A DNA stretch of 64,000 nucleotides from Bacillus sp. BHET2 (GTDB lineage Bacteria; Bacillota; Bacilli; Bacillales; Bacillaceae_B): contig NZ_VCQN01000001.1 in NCBI RefSeq assembly GCF_005938125.1, positions 1,054,001-1,118,000 of the forward strand, read 5' to 3'. Within the stretch, counting starts at the first letter, position 1. The number at the start of each line of letters is the position of its first letter. Below the pieces are notes generated by a model. That model saw only the letters and a program-made list of their open reading frames with translations, ran no database searches and had not been told where the DNA came from. A program made the position numbers and the translations under genes. This document shows, piece after piece, positions 18,855 to 26,117 of the stretch.

Positions 18855-19325
18855 TCATTCTTCTACAGAATGCATCATTTTCATAAATTCGTAACTGCTT
18901 CCATTTGTTTGTTGGATGAAAGTTCCCATAGGCATGAATCCCATTTTCTTATATACCTTGATCGCACGCTCATTGAAAGTGGCTACTGATAGCGTGAAGG
19001 TTCTAGCAGAAAATGTTGAGATTGCGAAATCCAGACCCGCCTTTATAAACCTTAACCCTTCCCCTTTACCAGTAAGGAATGGCTTCATTCCAAGTCCGAT
19101 ATCAACGTTACCATCAGGTAATAAATTAAATGTGTAGAACCCGATCATTTCATCTTCTTTATGGACTGCATAGGTTGTGTTTCCACGGCGACTTTCATCT
19201 ACGAATTCTTCTAAGTCTTCTTCATCTGCTGTCATATCATAAAATGCATATTCCCCATCGTACTTCCAAGTGTAGGCTATTTGATAAGCTTGTTTCTGCG
19301 TCATGATTTGAAATGTGTAACTCAT
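18855..19325 (-). CDS. GNAT N-acetyltransferase
   Basis: This intact 156-residue GNAT has the substrate-binding N-terminal half (YTWKYDGEYAFYDM), the central strand GNVDIGLGMKPFLTGKGEGLRFI with the acetyl-CoA loop, and ATFNERAIKVYKKMGF near the C-terminus. The substrate is unknown. It lies between two decayed genes, and the broken HAD gene upstream now ends only 2 bases before this start, so expression may come from the HAD promoter. Confidence 0.85.
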   Translation of the reverse strand: MSYTFQIMTQKQAYQIAYTWKYDGEYAFYDMTADEEDLEEFVDESRRGNTTYAVHKEDEMIGFYTFNLLPDGNVDIGLGMKPFLTGKGEGLRFIKAGLDFAISTFSARTFTLSVATFNERAIKVYKKMGFMPMGTFIQQTNGSSYEFMKMMHSVEE

Positions 19326-19326
19326 A

Positions 19327-19616
19327 TCAATCTCCTTTAATTAGAAAAAGTCCTTGCATCGTCTCCATAAATTCTTGTATGCTTTCCATTTGTTCATTGG
19401 GTTGGACGGTAAGTAAAGCTCAATGGCTTTCTCTTTATGTTTATGAAGGAGGTTCCTTCTGATGATTCCTGTTTCAGAAGGTCCAAACATCGATTTAATT
19501 TCCTCATCCGAAAGACTTTTCCCGTCAAACTCCTTAAACACTTGGTGAAATGCATGAAAACAAAGAGGTAATGTATTCGCTAATGTTCCGTCAAAATCAA
19601 ATAAAACAGCTTTCAT
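19327..19616 (-). pseudogene. Remnant of a HAD-superfamily phosphatase
   Basis: ATG 19616 follows GGAGGAG. The frame starts MKAVLFDFDGTLANTLPLCF, with the HAD motif I (DFDGT), and continues to KAIELY. It then switches: a different frame encodes TVQPNEQMESIQEFMETMQG, a recognisable HAD cap region, ending at TGA 19327-19329. Residues are missing at the frame switch and the whole C-terminal half (motifs II-IV) is gone, compared with about 220 residues normally. At least two deletions are needed to explain it. Confidence 0.8.
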
Positions 19617-19649
19617 CGCTCTCACTCCTCCATCATTCATGATTGTTAT

Positions 19650-20378
19650 TTATAGTCTTGTCTTTTCATGGTTGATCAGGGTTCCGAGCTTCTGACCAGA
19701 ACATATTTTTTTCATAATTCCCACTTGACCAAAGTTAAAAATGTGGACCGGAAGCTGATAATCACGAGCTAAAAGGAGGGCTGACTGATCCATAACTTTA
19801 ATGTTATTCATTACAACATCATCATAATTTAAATTGTGATACATCTTCGCTTCTTTATCCCATTTGGGGTCACTGGTGAATACACCATCCACACCTTGCT
19901 TCGCCACAAGAATCGCATCACAATTCGTCTCAATCGCCCGCTGAACACTCGGGTAATCGGTCGTGACAAATGGCTGTCCGTTCCCTCCTCCGAAAATGAC
20001 AATGTATCCCTTATCCAAATGATGAAGAGCCCGAAGCCGAATATATGGTTCCGCCACTGTTGAGACTGGAATAGAAGTCATAACGCGTACTTCTTTATCC
20101 GTCTTACTCTTCAATACTCCCCTGAGCATTAAACTGTTAATAATCGTCCCGAGCGTCCCTATACTATCTGCTTCGACACGCTCAATTCCCCACGTATCAG
20201 CCAGATTCCCCCGAAATATATTACCGCCTCCGACAACTACTGCGACTTCCATCCCCATCTCCACGATGGATAGGATTTCACTTGCAATATGTTCAAGCTC
20301 TTCTGTACCAAAATTATTGCCTTCTTTATCTGCTAATGCACCGCCGCTTAATTTAATCAACACTCGTTTGTATCCCAT
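19650..20378 (-). CDS. Divergent UMP kinase paralogue
   Basis: ATG 20378 is chosen from three nearby ATGs because GGGAGGA ends 6 bases upstream. The 242-residue protein is a bacterial PyrH-type UMP kinase: KRVLIKLSGGALA, VVVGGGNIFRG, TSIPVSTVAEPYIRLRA, DAILVAKQGVDGVFTSDP. It would convert UMP to UDP with ATP. It differs from housekeeping PyrH at conserved spots: LSGEAL reads LSGGAL, and the AAGTGNPYFSTDT phosphate loop reads GGGNGQPFVTTDY. It is not in the usual rpsB-tsf-pyrH-frr context, so it is most likely a second copy. It has its own promoter, leader peptide and attenuator. Confidence 0.85.
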   Translation of the reverse strand: MGYKRVLIKLSGGALADKEGNNFGTEELEHIASEILSIVEMGMEVAVVVGGGNIFRGNLADTWGIERVEADSIGTLGTIINSLMLRGVLKSKTDKEVRVMTSIPVSTVAEPYIRLRALHHLDKGYIVIFGGGNGQPFVTTDYPSVQRAIETNCDAILVAKQGVDGVFTSDPKWDKEAKMYHNLNYDDVVMNNIKVMDQSALLLARDYQLPVHIFNFGQVGIMKKICSGQKLGTLINHEKTRL

Positions 20379-20400
20379 ATTCATTCCTCCCAAATGACAT

Positions 20401-20444
20401 AAAAATGAACTAAAAGGTAAATAGATTACCCTTTAGTCCATTTT
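20401..20444 (-). promoter_or_regulatory. Attenuator-like hairpin overlapping the leader peptide stop
   Basis: On the minus strand the ascending arm (20444-20426) ends with the leader peptide's stop codon, the loop is TCTAT, and the descending arm (20420-20401) ends in a five-T run. About 16 of 19 positions pair. A ribosome finishing the leader peptide would occupy the ascending arm and prevent the terminator from forming. Confidence 0.7.
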
Positions 20445-20488
20445 GGGGAGCAATAAATATCGACCTGCCTTAATGAAAAATCATTCAT
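20426..20488 (-). CDS. 20-codon leader peptide upstream of the UMP kinase paralogue
   Basis: ATG 20488 is preceded by GAGGAGGAG at 7-8 bases, a near-perfect ribosome binding site. The 20-residue product begins MNDFSLRQVD and ends CSPKWTKG, stopping at TAA 20426-20428. The last five codons and the stop form the ascending arm of the terminator hairpin at 20401-20444. This arrangement is that of ribosome-mediated transcription attenuation leaders seen before antibiotic-resistance and amino acid genes. The peptide is probably regulatory rather than functional itself. Confidence 0.65.
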   Translation of the reverse strand: MNDFSLRQVDIYCSPKWTKG

Positions 20489-20530
20489 TTACGCTCCTCC
20501 TCTTGTAATATTCAGAATTTTCCTCCTGTT

Positions 20531-20559
20531 AGTGTATAGAAAATTAAGGAAATGGTCAA
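20531..20559 (-). promoter_or_regulatory. Promoter of the leader peptide-UMP kinase transcript
   Basis: On the minus strand TTGACC (20554-20559) and TACACT (20531-20536) are spaced 17 bases apart. The transcript would start about 35 bases before the leader peptide. Confidence 0.65.
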
Positions 20560-20701
20560 GTGAATTGTACAATTTTTCTATATACTCAGCCTCTACTGTT
20601 TTTGTTTAGGAAAGAGAACAATATTATGGAGTTCCTTTCCTACAACTGGAGATGACAAAAGTCCGCCCTAAATGTGGCAAGCCCGAATGAATGATACCAT
20701 T

Positions 20702-21904
20702 TTAATTCATCTCTTTCTGTAATTTCTCTATCACGTCCTTGACCTCAATCATTCCTAGGTTTCCGCCTTTCCTTTTCCGCAGTGATACTGACTCATGCTG
20801 GATTTCCTTGTCTCCTATTACCATCATATATGGCACCTTCTGCATTTCTGCTTCTCTGATTTTAAGACCGATTTTTTCTACCCGTTGATCAATTTCCACC
20901 CTAAATCCTTCTCTTTCTAATTGAGACTTCACTCTTTGGGCATAGTGCATTTGCGCTTCGGATATAGGGAGGATTTTGATTTGATGAGGAGCTAACCACA
21001 AGGGGAAATCTCCTCCAAAATGTTCAATGATGATTGCGAGAAACCTTTCAATTGAACCGTATATGGCACGATGGATCATAATCGGCATTTGTACCCGATT
21101 GTCTTCACCTATATACTCACACTCGAACTTCTCTGGCATTTGAAAATCAAGTTGAACAGTTCCACATTGCCAGCTCCGCCCGAGACAATCTAGGATATGA
21201 AAGTCAATCTTAGGTCCATAAAATGCTCCGTCGCCTTTATTGATGTGATAATTAATTCCTCTCTCTTTCAATACATTTTCAAGATCTTCTTCCGCCTGGT
21301 CCCATAATTCAACGGATCCCATAAAGTCCTCAGGGCGAGTTGAAAGCTCCACCTTATAATCGAAGCCAAATTTACTATAAAACAGATCGATTAGATCAAG
21401 TACTTTATGCAATTCAGCACGAATTTGATCTTCTCTTACAAATAGATGAGCATCATCCTGAGTGAATGAACGGACTCTCAATAATCCACTTAACGACCCA
21501 GAAAGCTCATGTCGATGCACCAATCCAAGTTCACCATAACGAATCGGTAATTCCCTGTAACTCCGTCTCTTGCTCTTATAAATTAATACGGCACCCGGAC
21601 AGCTCATTGGCTTGATGGCATACTTCTGATCATCCACTTCTGAGAAATACATATTTTCATGATAATGATCCCAGTGACCAGACTTTTCCCATAGCTCCTG
21701 TTTCATCATGATCGGCGTCCTGATTTCCTGATAACCTGCTTTTCGGTGCTCGTTCTTCCAGAAGTCTTCTAATTCATTTCTTAACAACATTCCTTTCGGT
21801 AAATAGAAAGGCATTCCTGGGGCTTCCTCCATCGATACAAATAATTCTAGTTCTTGACCTAATTTCCTGTGATTTCTCTTTTCTACTTCTGATTTAATTG
21901 ACAT
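20702..21904 (-). CDS. Threonyl-tRNA synthetase paralogue lacking TGS and editing domains
   Basis: The 400-residue protein starts directly at the class II catalytic core (RNHRKLGQELELF), while normal ThrRS has about 240 extra N-terminal residues carrying the TGS and editing domains. Motif 2 (VHRHELSG...RSFTQDDAH), motif 3 (SIERFLAIIIEHFGGDFPLWLAP) and the zinc ligands (C in MSCPGA, H in DDAHLF, H in MIHRAIYGS) are present, as is the anticodon-binding domain (about 300-395). It should charge tRNA-Thr but could not clear mischarged Ser-tRNA-Thr itself. Three tandem T-boxes control it, as for B. subtilis thrZ. Confidence 0.9.
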   Translation of the reverse strand: MSIKSEVEKRNHRKLGQELELFVSMEEAPGMPFYLPKGMLLRNELEDFWKNEHRKAGYQEIRTPIMMKQELWEKSGHWDHYHENMYFSEVDDQKYAIKPMSCPGAVLIYKSKRRSYRELPIRYGELGLVHRHELSGSLSGLLRVRSFTQDDAHLFVREDQIRAELHKVLDLIDLFYSKFGFDYKVELSTRPEDFMGSVELWDQAEEDLENVLKERGINYHINKGDGAFYGPKIDFHILDCLGRSWQCGTVQLDFQMPEKFECEYIGEDNRVQMPIMIHRAIYGSIERFLAIIIEHFGGDFPLWLAPHQIKILPISEAQMHYAQRVKSQLEREGFRVEIDQRVEKIGLKIREAEMQKVPYMMVIGDKEIQHESVSLRKRKGGNLGMIEVKDVIEKLQKEMN

Positions 21905-21929
21905 ATCAATTCCTCCTAATAATTTTTAT

Positions 21930-22187
21930 AAAAAAACCGCATTCATCCCTAACCAAGGGACGAATGCGGTCGTGGTACCACCCTAATTCCGAAGTTCTCC
22001 ATATGAAGTGCTTCGCTCTGGCAAGATAACGGTTTCCCCGATTATGGATACTTTCATGTTCACCATAATAGCTCCAAGGTGGTAAATCATCTTGTCTTCT
22101 TCAGGGCTCTCAGCCATTGACCCTGTTCTCTGATAAGAAAGGTAAAGTGATTCATGTCCTCTTCATCGCGCATTATTAAATTTATAT
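21930..22187 (-). ncRNA. Third (gene-proximal) T-box of the ThrRS leader
   Basis: The minus strand holds stem I (CAGGG...CCCTG hairpin with GGCTGAGA), a stem III-like CGGGGAAACCG, the T-box GGGTGGTACCACG and a terminator with ACCGCATTC/GAATGCGGT arms followed by seven T. The specifier loop reads GTGAACATG, consistent with ACA (Thr). It is nearly identical to the unit upstream. Confidence 0.9.
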
Positions 22188-22444
22188 AAAAAAACCGCAC
22201 TCATCCCTAACCAAGGGACGAGTGCGGTCGTGGTTCCACCCTAATTTCGAAGGTAAAGAATATTACTCTTCGCTTAAGTAAGATAACGGTTTTCCCGGTT
22301 ATGGATACTTTTGTGTTCTCCATAATAGCTCCAAGGTGGTAAATCATCTTGTCTTCTTCAGGGCTCTCAGCCATTGACCCTGTTCTCTGATAAGAAAGGT
22401 AAAGTGATTCATGTCCTCTTCATCACACATTATTCAATATATAC
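22188..22444 (-). ncRNA. Second T-box of the ThrRS leader
   Basis: Same layout as the neighbouring unit: stem I, GGGTGGAACCACG T-box and a terminator ending in seven T. The specifier loop reads GAGAACACA, containing the Thr codon ACA. Long stretches match the third unit exactly, indicating a recent tandem duplication. Confidence 0.9.
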
Positions 22445-22719
22445 AAAAAACCGCACTCATCCCTAACCAAGGGACGAGTGCGGTCGTGGTTCCACCCTAA
22501 TTTCGAAGTGTAAAAAATATAACTCTTCGCTTAAGTAAGATAACGGTTTTCCCGATCATGGATACTTTATTGTTCTCCATGATAGCTCCAAGGTGGTAAA
22601 TCATCCTTTTCTCTTCAGGGCTCTCAGCCATTGACCCTGTTCTCTGAACAAGAGATGTTGAATGAATCATGTCCTCTTCTTTGCTTTCATATAGTATATT
22701 CAATTTTCTTTCAATATGT
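22445..22719 (-). ncRNA. First (promoter-proximal) T-box of the ThrRS leader
   Basis: This unit has the same elements (T-box GGGTGGAACCACG, terminator ending in six T) but more differences in stem I than the other two. Its specifier loop reads GAGAACAAT, again with ACA. All three terminators must be overcome for expression. Confidence 0.9.
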
Positions 22720-22726
22720 TATTGAA

Positions 22727-22755
22727 ATTATATGGTAGTATTTTCTAACTGTCAA
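22727..22755 (-). promoter_or_regulatory. Consensus sigma-A promoter of the triple T-box transcript
   Basis: On the minus strand TTGACA (22750-22755) and TATAAT (22727-22732) are separated by exactly 17 bases, a perfect consensus. Confidence 0.88.
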
Positions 22756-22908
22756 GGGGTTATCAGTTTTTTCTAATATTAGTGCCAAGTGATAGGTGTT
22801 ATCTCGTCTTTTGCCATAAGGACCTTGCGCCCCAATCAGAATGTCGCTATGAGCTTGACCATCCAGCACCGCTAGGAATCAAACAAGACATCTACCTCAT
22901 AAACAAAA

Positions 22909-23811
22909 TTAGTGAATATCTTTTTTCTTGAACCTCCCGCCCCTGACCTCTGCAATATCCGCAATGGCAAGAAAGGCCGCGGAATCATGCTCTGCTACGA
23001 TATCCTTTAGCTTGGCCTCTTCAAGTCGGGTGATGACACAGAATATCACTTTTTTATCATCACCTGAAAAGGCACCTTCTCCTTTCAAATAGGTCACCCC
23101 TCTTCCCAATCGATGAAGGAGGGCATCTCCAATTTCTTCATAATTTTCACTGATGATCCATACAGATTTAGACTCATCCAAGCCCTTTATCGTAATATCG
23201 ATCATTTTGAATGCTACGTAATAAGCCAGGAGGGAATACATGGCTCGGTCCCAACTAAACACAAAACCTGCACTTGCGAGGATGAAAAGGTTGACGAACA
23301 TAATGATTTCCCCAACAGAGAAAGGGAGCCTTTTACTTGATAAGATGGCGAGAATTTCCGTTCCATCCAGCGAGCCACCGTACCGAATGACCATCCCCAC
23401 CCCTATTCCGAGGACGATTCCTCCAAATAATGATGCCAACAATATATCTTGTGTAAAGGCTGCTACCGGATGTAGAAAAGTTGTAGAAATCGATAAAATG
23501 ATAATGCCATAAAGGGTAGAGAATGCGAAGGTTTTTCCGATTTGTTTATAACCGATGAAGAAAAAGGGGATGTTAAGGATGAATATAAAAAGTCCGAGAT
23601 TTATTCCGGTTAAATGAGAGAGCATGATTGAAACACCGACTATTCCTCCATCTATGACCTGATTGGGCACTAGGAAAATTTCTAAGCCGACAGCCATGAT
23701 GACAGCGCCAACTGTGATCAGGACAGCCCGTTTCACCACCTCGTTCAGGGGAATTTTCTTATGCATCACTTTCACCTGCTGCCGCTCGTTTATGATCTGC
23801 CCTTCCATCAT
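22909..23811 (-). CDS. YitT-family membrane protein (DUF161/DUF2179)
   Basis: ATG 23811 is preferred over 23817 because AAGGAGG then lies at normal spacing. The 300-residue protein has five to six membrane helices (about residues 25-200; AVGLEIFLVPNQVIDGGIVGVSIML is the family signature) and a cytoplasmic C-terminal DUF2179 domain (about 225-290; VTYLKGEGAFSGDDKKVIFCVITRLE). The role of the family is not established. A shorter paralogue lacking DUF2179 is at 36899. Confidence 0.88.
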   Translation of the reverse strand: MMEGQIINERQQVKVMHKKIPLNEVVKRAVLITVGAVIMAVGLEIFLVPNQVIDGGIVGVSIMLSHLTGINLGLFIFILNIPFFFIGYKQIGKTFAFSTLYGIIILSISTTFLHPVAAFTQDILLASLFGGIVLGIGVGMVIRYGGSLDGTEILAILSSKRLPFSVGEIIMFVNLFILASAGFVFSWDRAMYSLLAYYVAFKMIDITIKGLDESKSVWIISENYEEIGDALLHRLGRGVTYLKGEGAFSGDDKKVIFCVITRLEEAKLKDIVAEHDSAAFLAIADIAEVRGGRFKKKDIH

Positions 23812-24000
23812 CTTCATTCCTCCTTATAAGATCAACACCGTGACAGAACGACCACCCCACACCTTCAATCCTGAAAATAACCTGATATATGTAAATAACC
23901 TTCATCTAATCCACCAATATCACCTAACGACACAAAAACAGAGAAACAGCTTGTATTCCTTATATATTCTATTCCTATCTTTTTAATTCCTGCTATTTGA

Positions 24001-24134
24001 GAGGGACGGACCTCGAAAAATCCACTCTCAACTTACATTTCCGACTCAGAAAAAGTGGTTAAACCCGCTATATTACTAAACCGAGCACTGGTTCCCTTGT
24101 TTCCATATGAGCCCAAATTCGAGGTCCGTCCCTC
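24001..24134. repeat. Intergenic element bounded by 17-base GGGACGGACC inverted repeats
   Basis: GAGGGACGGACCTCGAA (24001-24017) is repeated as its exact complement at 24118-24134, with 100 bases between. No gene lies inside. Single copies of the same core occur in several other gaps of the window. Confidence 0.8.
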
Positions 24135-24254
24135 AATAAGTAAGATTTGACTAAAACGGGAAAATGAAGTATTTTTAGTATTTGTATGTACATGTTCTGT
24201 AAAGGCTGGGAACGTTTGGTGTTCTTAGGTAAATTAGGTTTTGGAGGATTTTCT

Positions 24255-25526
24255 TTGATTACATTAATCAAATCTCTACTTGTCAATATCACGATTTTGT
24301 TTTCTTTCACTTATAATGCTAACGTATTGTTTCCTTTTAAAGAAAAACAGGAAGCATCTTTAAAACACAAAATCACCTATGGACTTGTTGCTTCATTCGG
24401 TGCCTTATTATGTATGTTGTATCCAATTGAAACCCTTGGAGAGACTCACTTTGATTTACGGATGATCGCGATTTTGATCGTGACCATCTACGCTGGTTTA
24501 TTATCGGGTTCTATGGTACTAGGTTGCGTCATTATCTTCCGGTATTTTATCGGGGGTCCTTATGTCATCGTGGGCATTGCTGTTTCCGTGTTGGCGTTTG
24601 TGATCGGAATCGTTTTTCGTAAGTTTCTATTGAAAACGCAGTATAAATTAATGGTGAGTACGCTCATTTTCCTTATTCATGCATTGTTTTACATTGCCAT
24701 CATTACCGTCTTTATACCTATTCTGCATCTCCCTTTTTATTTTACTTATTTTACTGTTTTCTATTTCACATTTCTCGCATTGGTGTTCATTATCGAACAT
24801 TTAGTTCGCACAAATAAACAAATAGAAGAAATGGTATATCTGGACAAATTAAATATGGTTGGTCAAATGGCTGCGTCTATAGCCCATGAAATACGCAACC
24901 CACTGGCAACGGTGAGAGGATTCATTCAACATTTAAGCGAAGATACTAAGGATGAACAATTAAAGAAGTATTCTCCCCTTATTTTAACTGAATTAGATCG
25001 TACCAATAAAATCATTACGGACTACCTTAGTGTTGCAAAACCAAGCGAATTCCAGTTATCGACATTGAATCTTGAAAACGTGATAGGGGATTGCGTAGAC
25101 CTATTGAGCCCTTTTGCGTCATATTCTGGTACATCCATTTTGTTTCATGATTCAGGCACCCATTATATTAAGGGTGATGAGGATCATATGAAGCAAGCCA
25201 TAATGAATGTCATTAAGAATGGGATTGAATCGATTGAAGATCATGGAGAGATCTCAATTACGTTAAAGGAAGATTCTTTCCCACATTCCATCCTCATAAC
25301 CATTTCGGATACTGGAAAAGGAATGACTGGGGATGAACTAAAAAAAATCGGATTACCTTTCTATACGACAAAAACCAAGGGTACCGGGTTAGGAAGTATG
25401 GTGACGAATAAACTCGTTCGTGAAATGGGTGGCATGATTGAATATGAGAGTGAACTGAATAAGGGAACGGTCGTGAAAATTAGACTTCCCCTCATTTCCA
25501 AAGCAGAAACATCAGATAGAGCTTAG
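24255..25526 (+). CDS. KinB-like sensor histidine kinase (5TM-LYT)
   Basis: TTG 24255 is chosen because GGAGG lies 7 bases upstream. The 423-residue protein has five to six membrane segments (about 1-190, 5TMR-LYT type: FGALLCMLYPIE...DLRMIAILIVTIYAGLLSG), a HisKA domain with the phosphoacceptor in AASIAHEIRNPLATVRGF, and an HATPase_c domain with N box (NVIKNGIESI), G1 (ISDTGKGM) and G2 (GTGLGSMV). It is like sporulation kinases KinB and YcbA-type sensors. No response regulator is adjacent, so it probably feeds a phosphorelay. Confidence 0.88.
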   Translation: MITLIKSLLVNITILFSFTYNANVLFPFKEKQEASLKHKITYGLVASFGALLCMLYPIETLGETHFDLRMIAILIVTIYAGLLSGSMVLGCVIIFRYFIGGPYVIVGIAVSVLAFVIGIVFRKFLLKTQYKLMVSTLIFLIHALFYIAIITVFIPILHLPFYFTYFTVFYFTFLALVFIIEHLVRTNKQIEEMVYLDKLNMVGQMAASIAHEIRNPLATVRGFIQHLSEDTKDEQLKKYSPLILTELDRTNKIITDYLSVAKPSEFQLSTLNLENVIGDCVDLLSPFASYSGTSILFHDSGTHYIKGDEDHMKQAIMNVIKNGIESIEDHGEISITLKEDSFPHSILITISDTGKGMTGDELKKIGLPFYTTKTKGTGLGSMVTNKLVREMGGMIEYESELNKGTVVKIRLPLISKAETSDRA

Positions 25527-25642
25527 GACATTCCCTAAGCTTCTTTTTTTCATGATATCCCTTCACTCCATGGCTTCTATCTATGATAAACTTAATTTAT
25601 CAAGATTTTCCAAAAATCGAGCTGAAGGGAGACGAACGAACA

Positions 25643-25993
25643 ATGAACATAAGATTGACATTCCTATTTTTATTAACAGTGATTTTAACATTCAGTATCG
25701 TGACGATACTTAACAATCCTACTGAAGAAGAATATGTTGATTGGCTACAGGAAGAGTATAATGTCGATTGCAACATAGACTGTTCCATCATAGAAAGCGA
25801 GAAAATCGAAGGAAATATAACCAAGCGTATCAAAGTTGCTGTTGCCCCCCCCTCCTATTCTACCGGCCTCTTCACATTAAGTATAAGTGGACAATATAAA
25901 AATCTTGATGACCCTGAACATATAGAAAAAATGAATGTACTCGGATTTAACGGTCGATTTTATGTGATGAATTCCGGTGATGTATTGGAATGA
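25643..25993 (+). CDS. Small exported or membrane-anchored hypothetical protein
   Basis: The 116-residue protein starts with a hydrophobic segment (RLTFLFLLTVILTFSIVTIL, residues 3-22), either a signal peptide or anchor, then an acidic region with two close cysteines (NVDCNIDCS) that could form a disulfide outside the cell. I do not recognise the family. The ribosome binding site (AAGGGAG) is about 12 bases from ATG 25643, slightly far, so the start is uncertain. Confidence 0.6.
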   Translation: MNIRLTFLFLLTVILTFSIVTILNNPTEEEYVDWLQEEYNVDCNIDCSIIESEKIEGNITKRIKVAVAPPSYSTGLFTLSISGQYKNLDDPEHIEKMNVLGFNGRFYVMNSGDVLE

Positions 25994-26071
25994 AATCATT
26001 GAGAAGGATACCGATAAGGTTTACATAATGATATTACCGGTAATTAATTTGAAATTCCTTTTTTCACTTAT

Positions 26072-26109
26072 GAAAAACCCCGCCTCGAGATCAGGAGACG
26101 GGGTTTTTC
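26072..26109. terminator. Terminator between convergent small gene and LTA-synthase-like gene
   Basis: GAAAAACCCCG and its complement are separated by 16 bases; five T or A on each side let it work on both strands. It lies 9 bases past the LTA-synthase-like stop. Confidence 0.85.
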
Positions 26110-26117
26110 AAGTATGT

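Noticed and set aside
21930-22719. Regularly spaced repeats that first look like a CRISPR-like or satellite array
   Set aside because: The units are about 260 bases long and each contains T-box, stem I and terminator landmarks; they are tandem T-box leaders.
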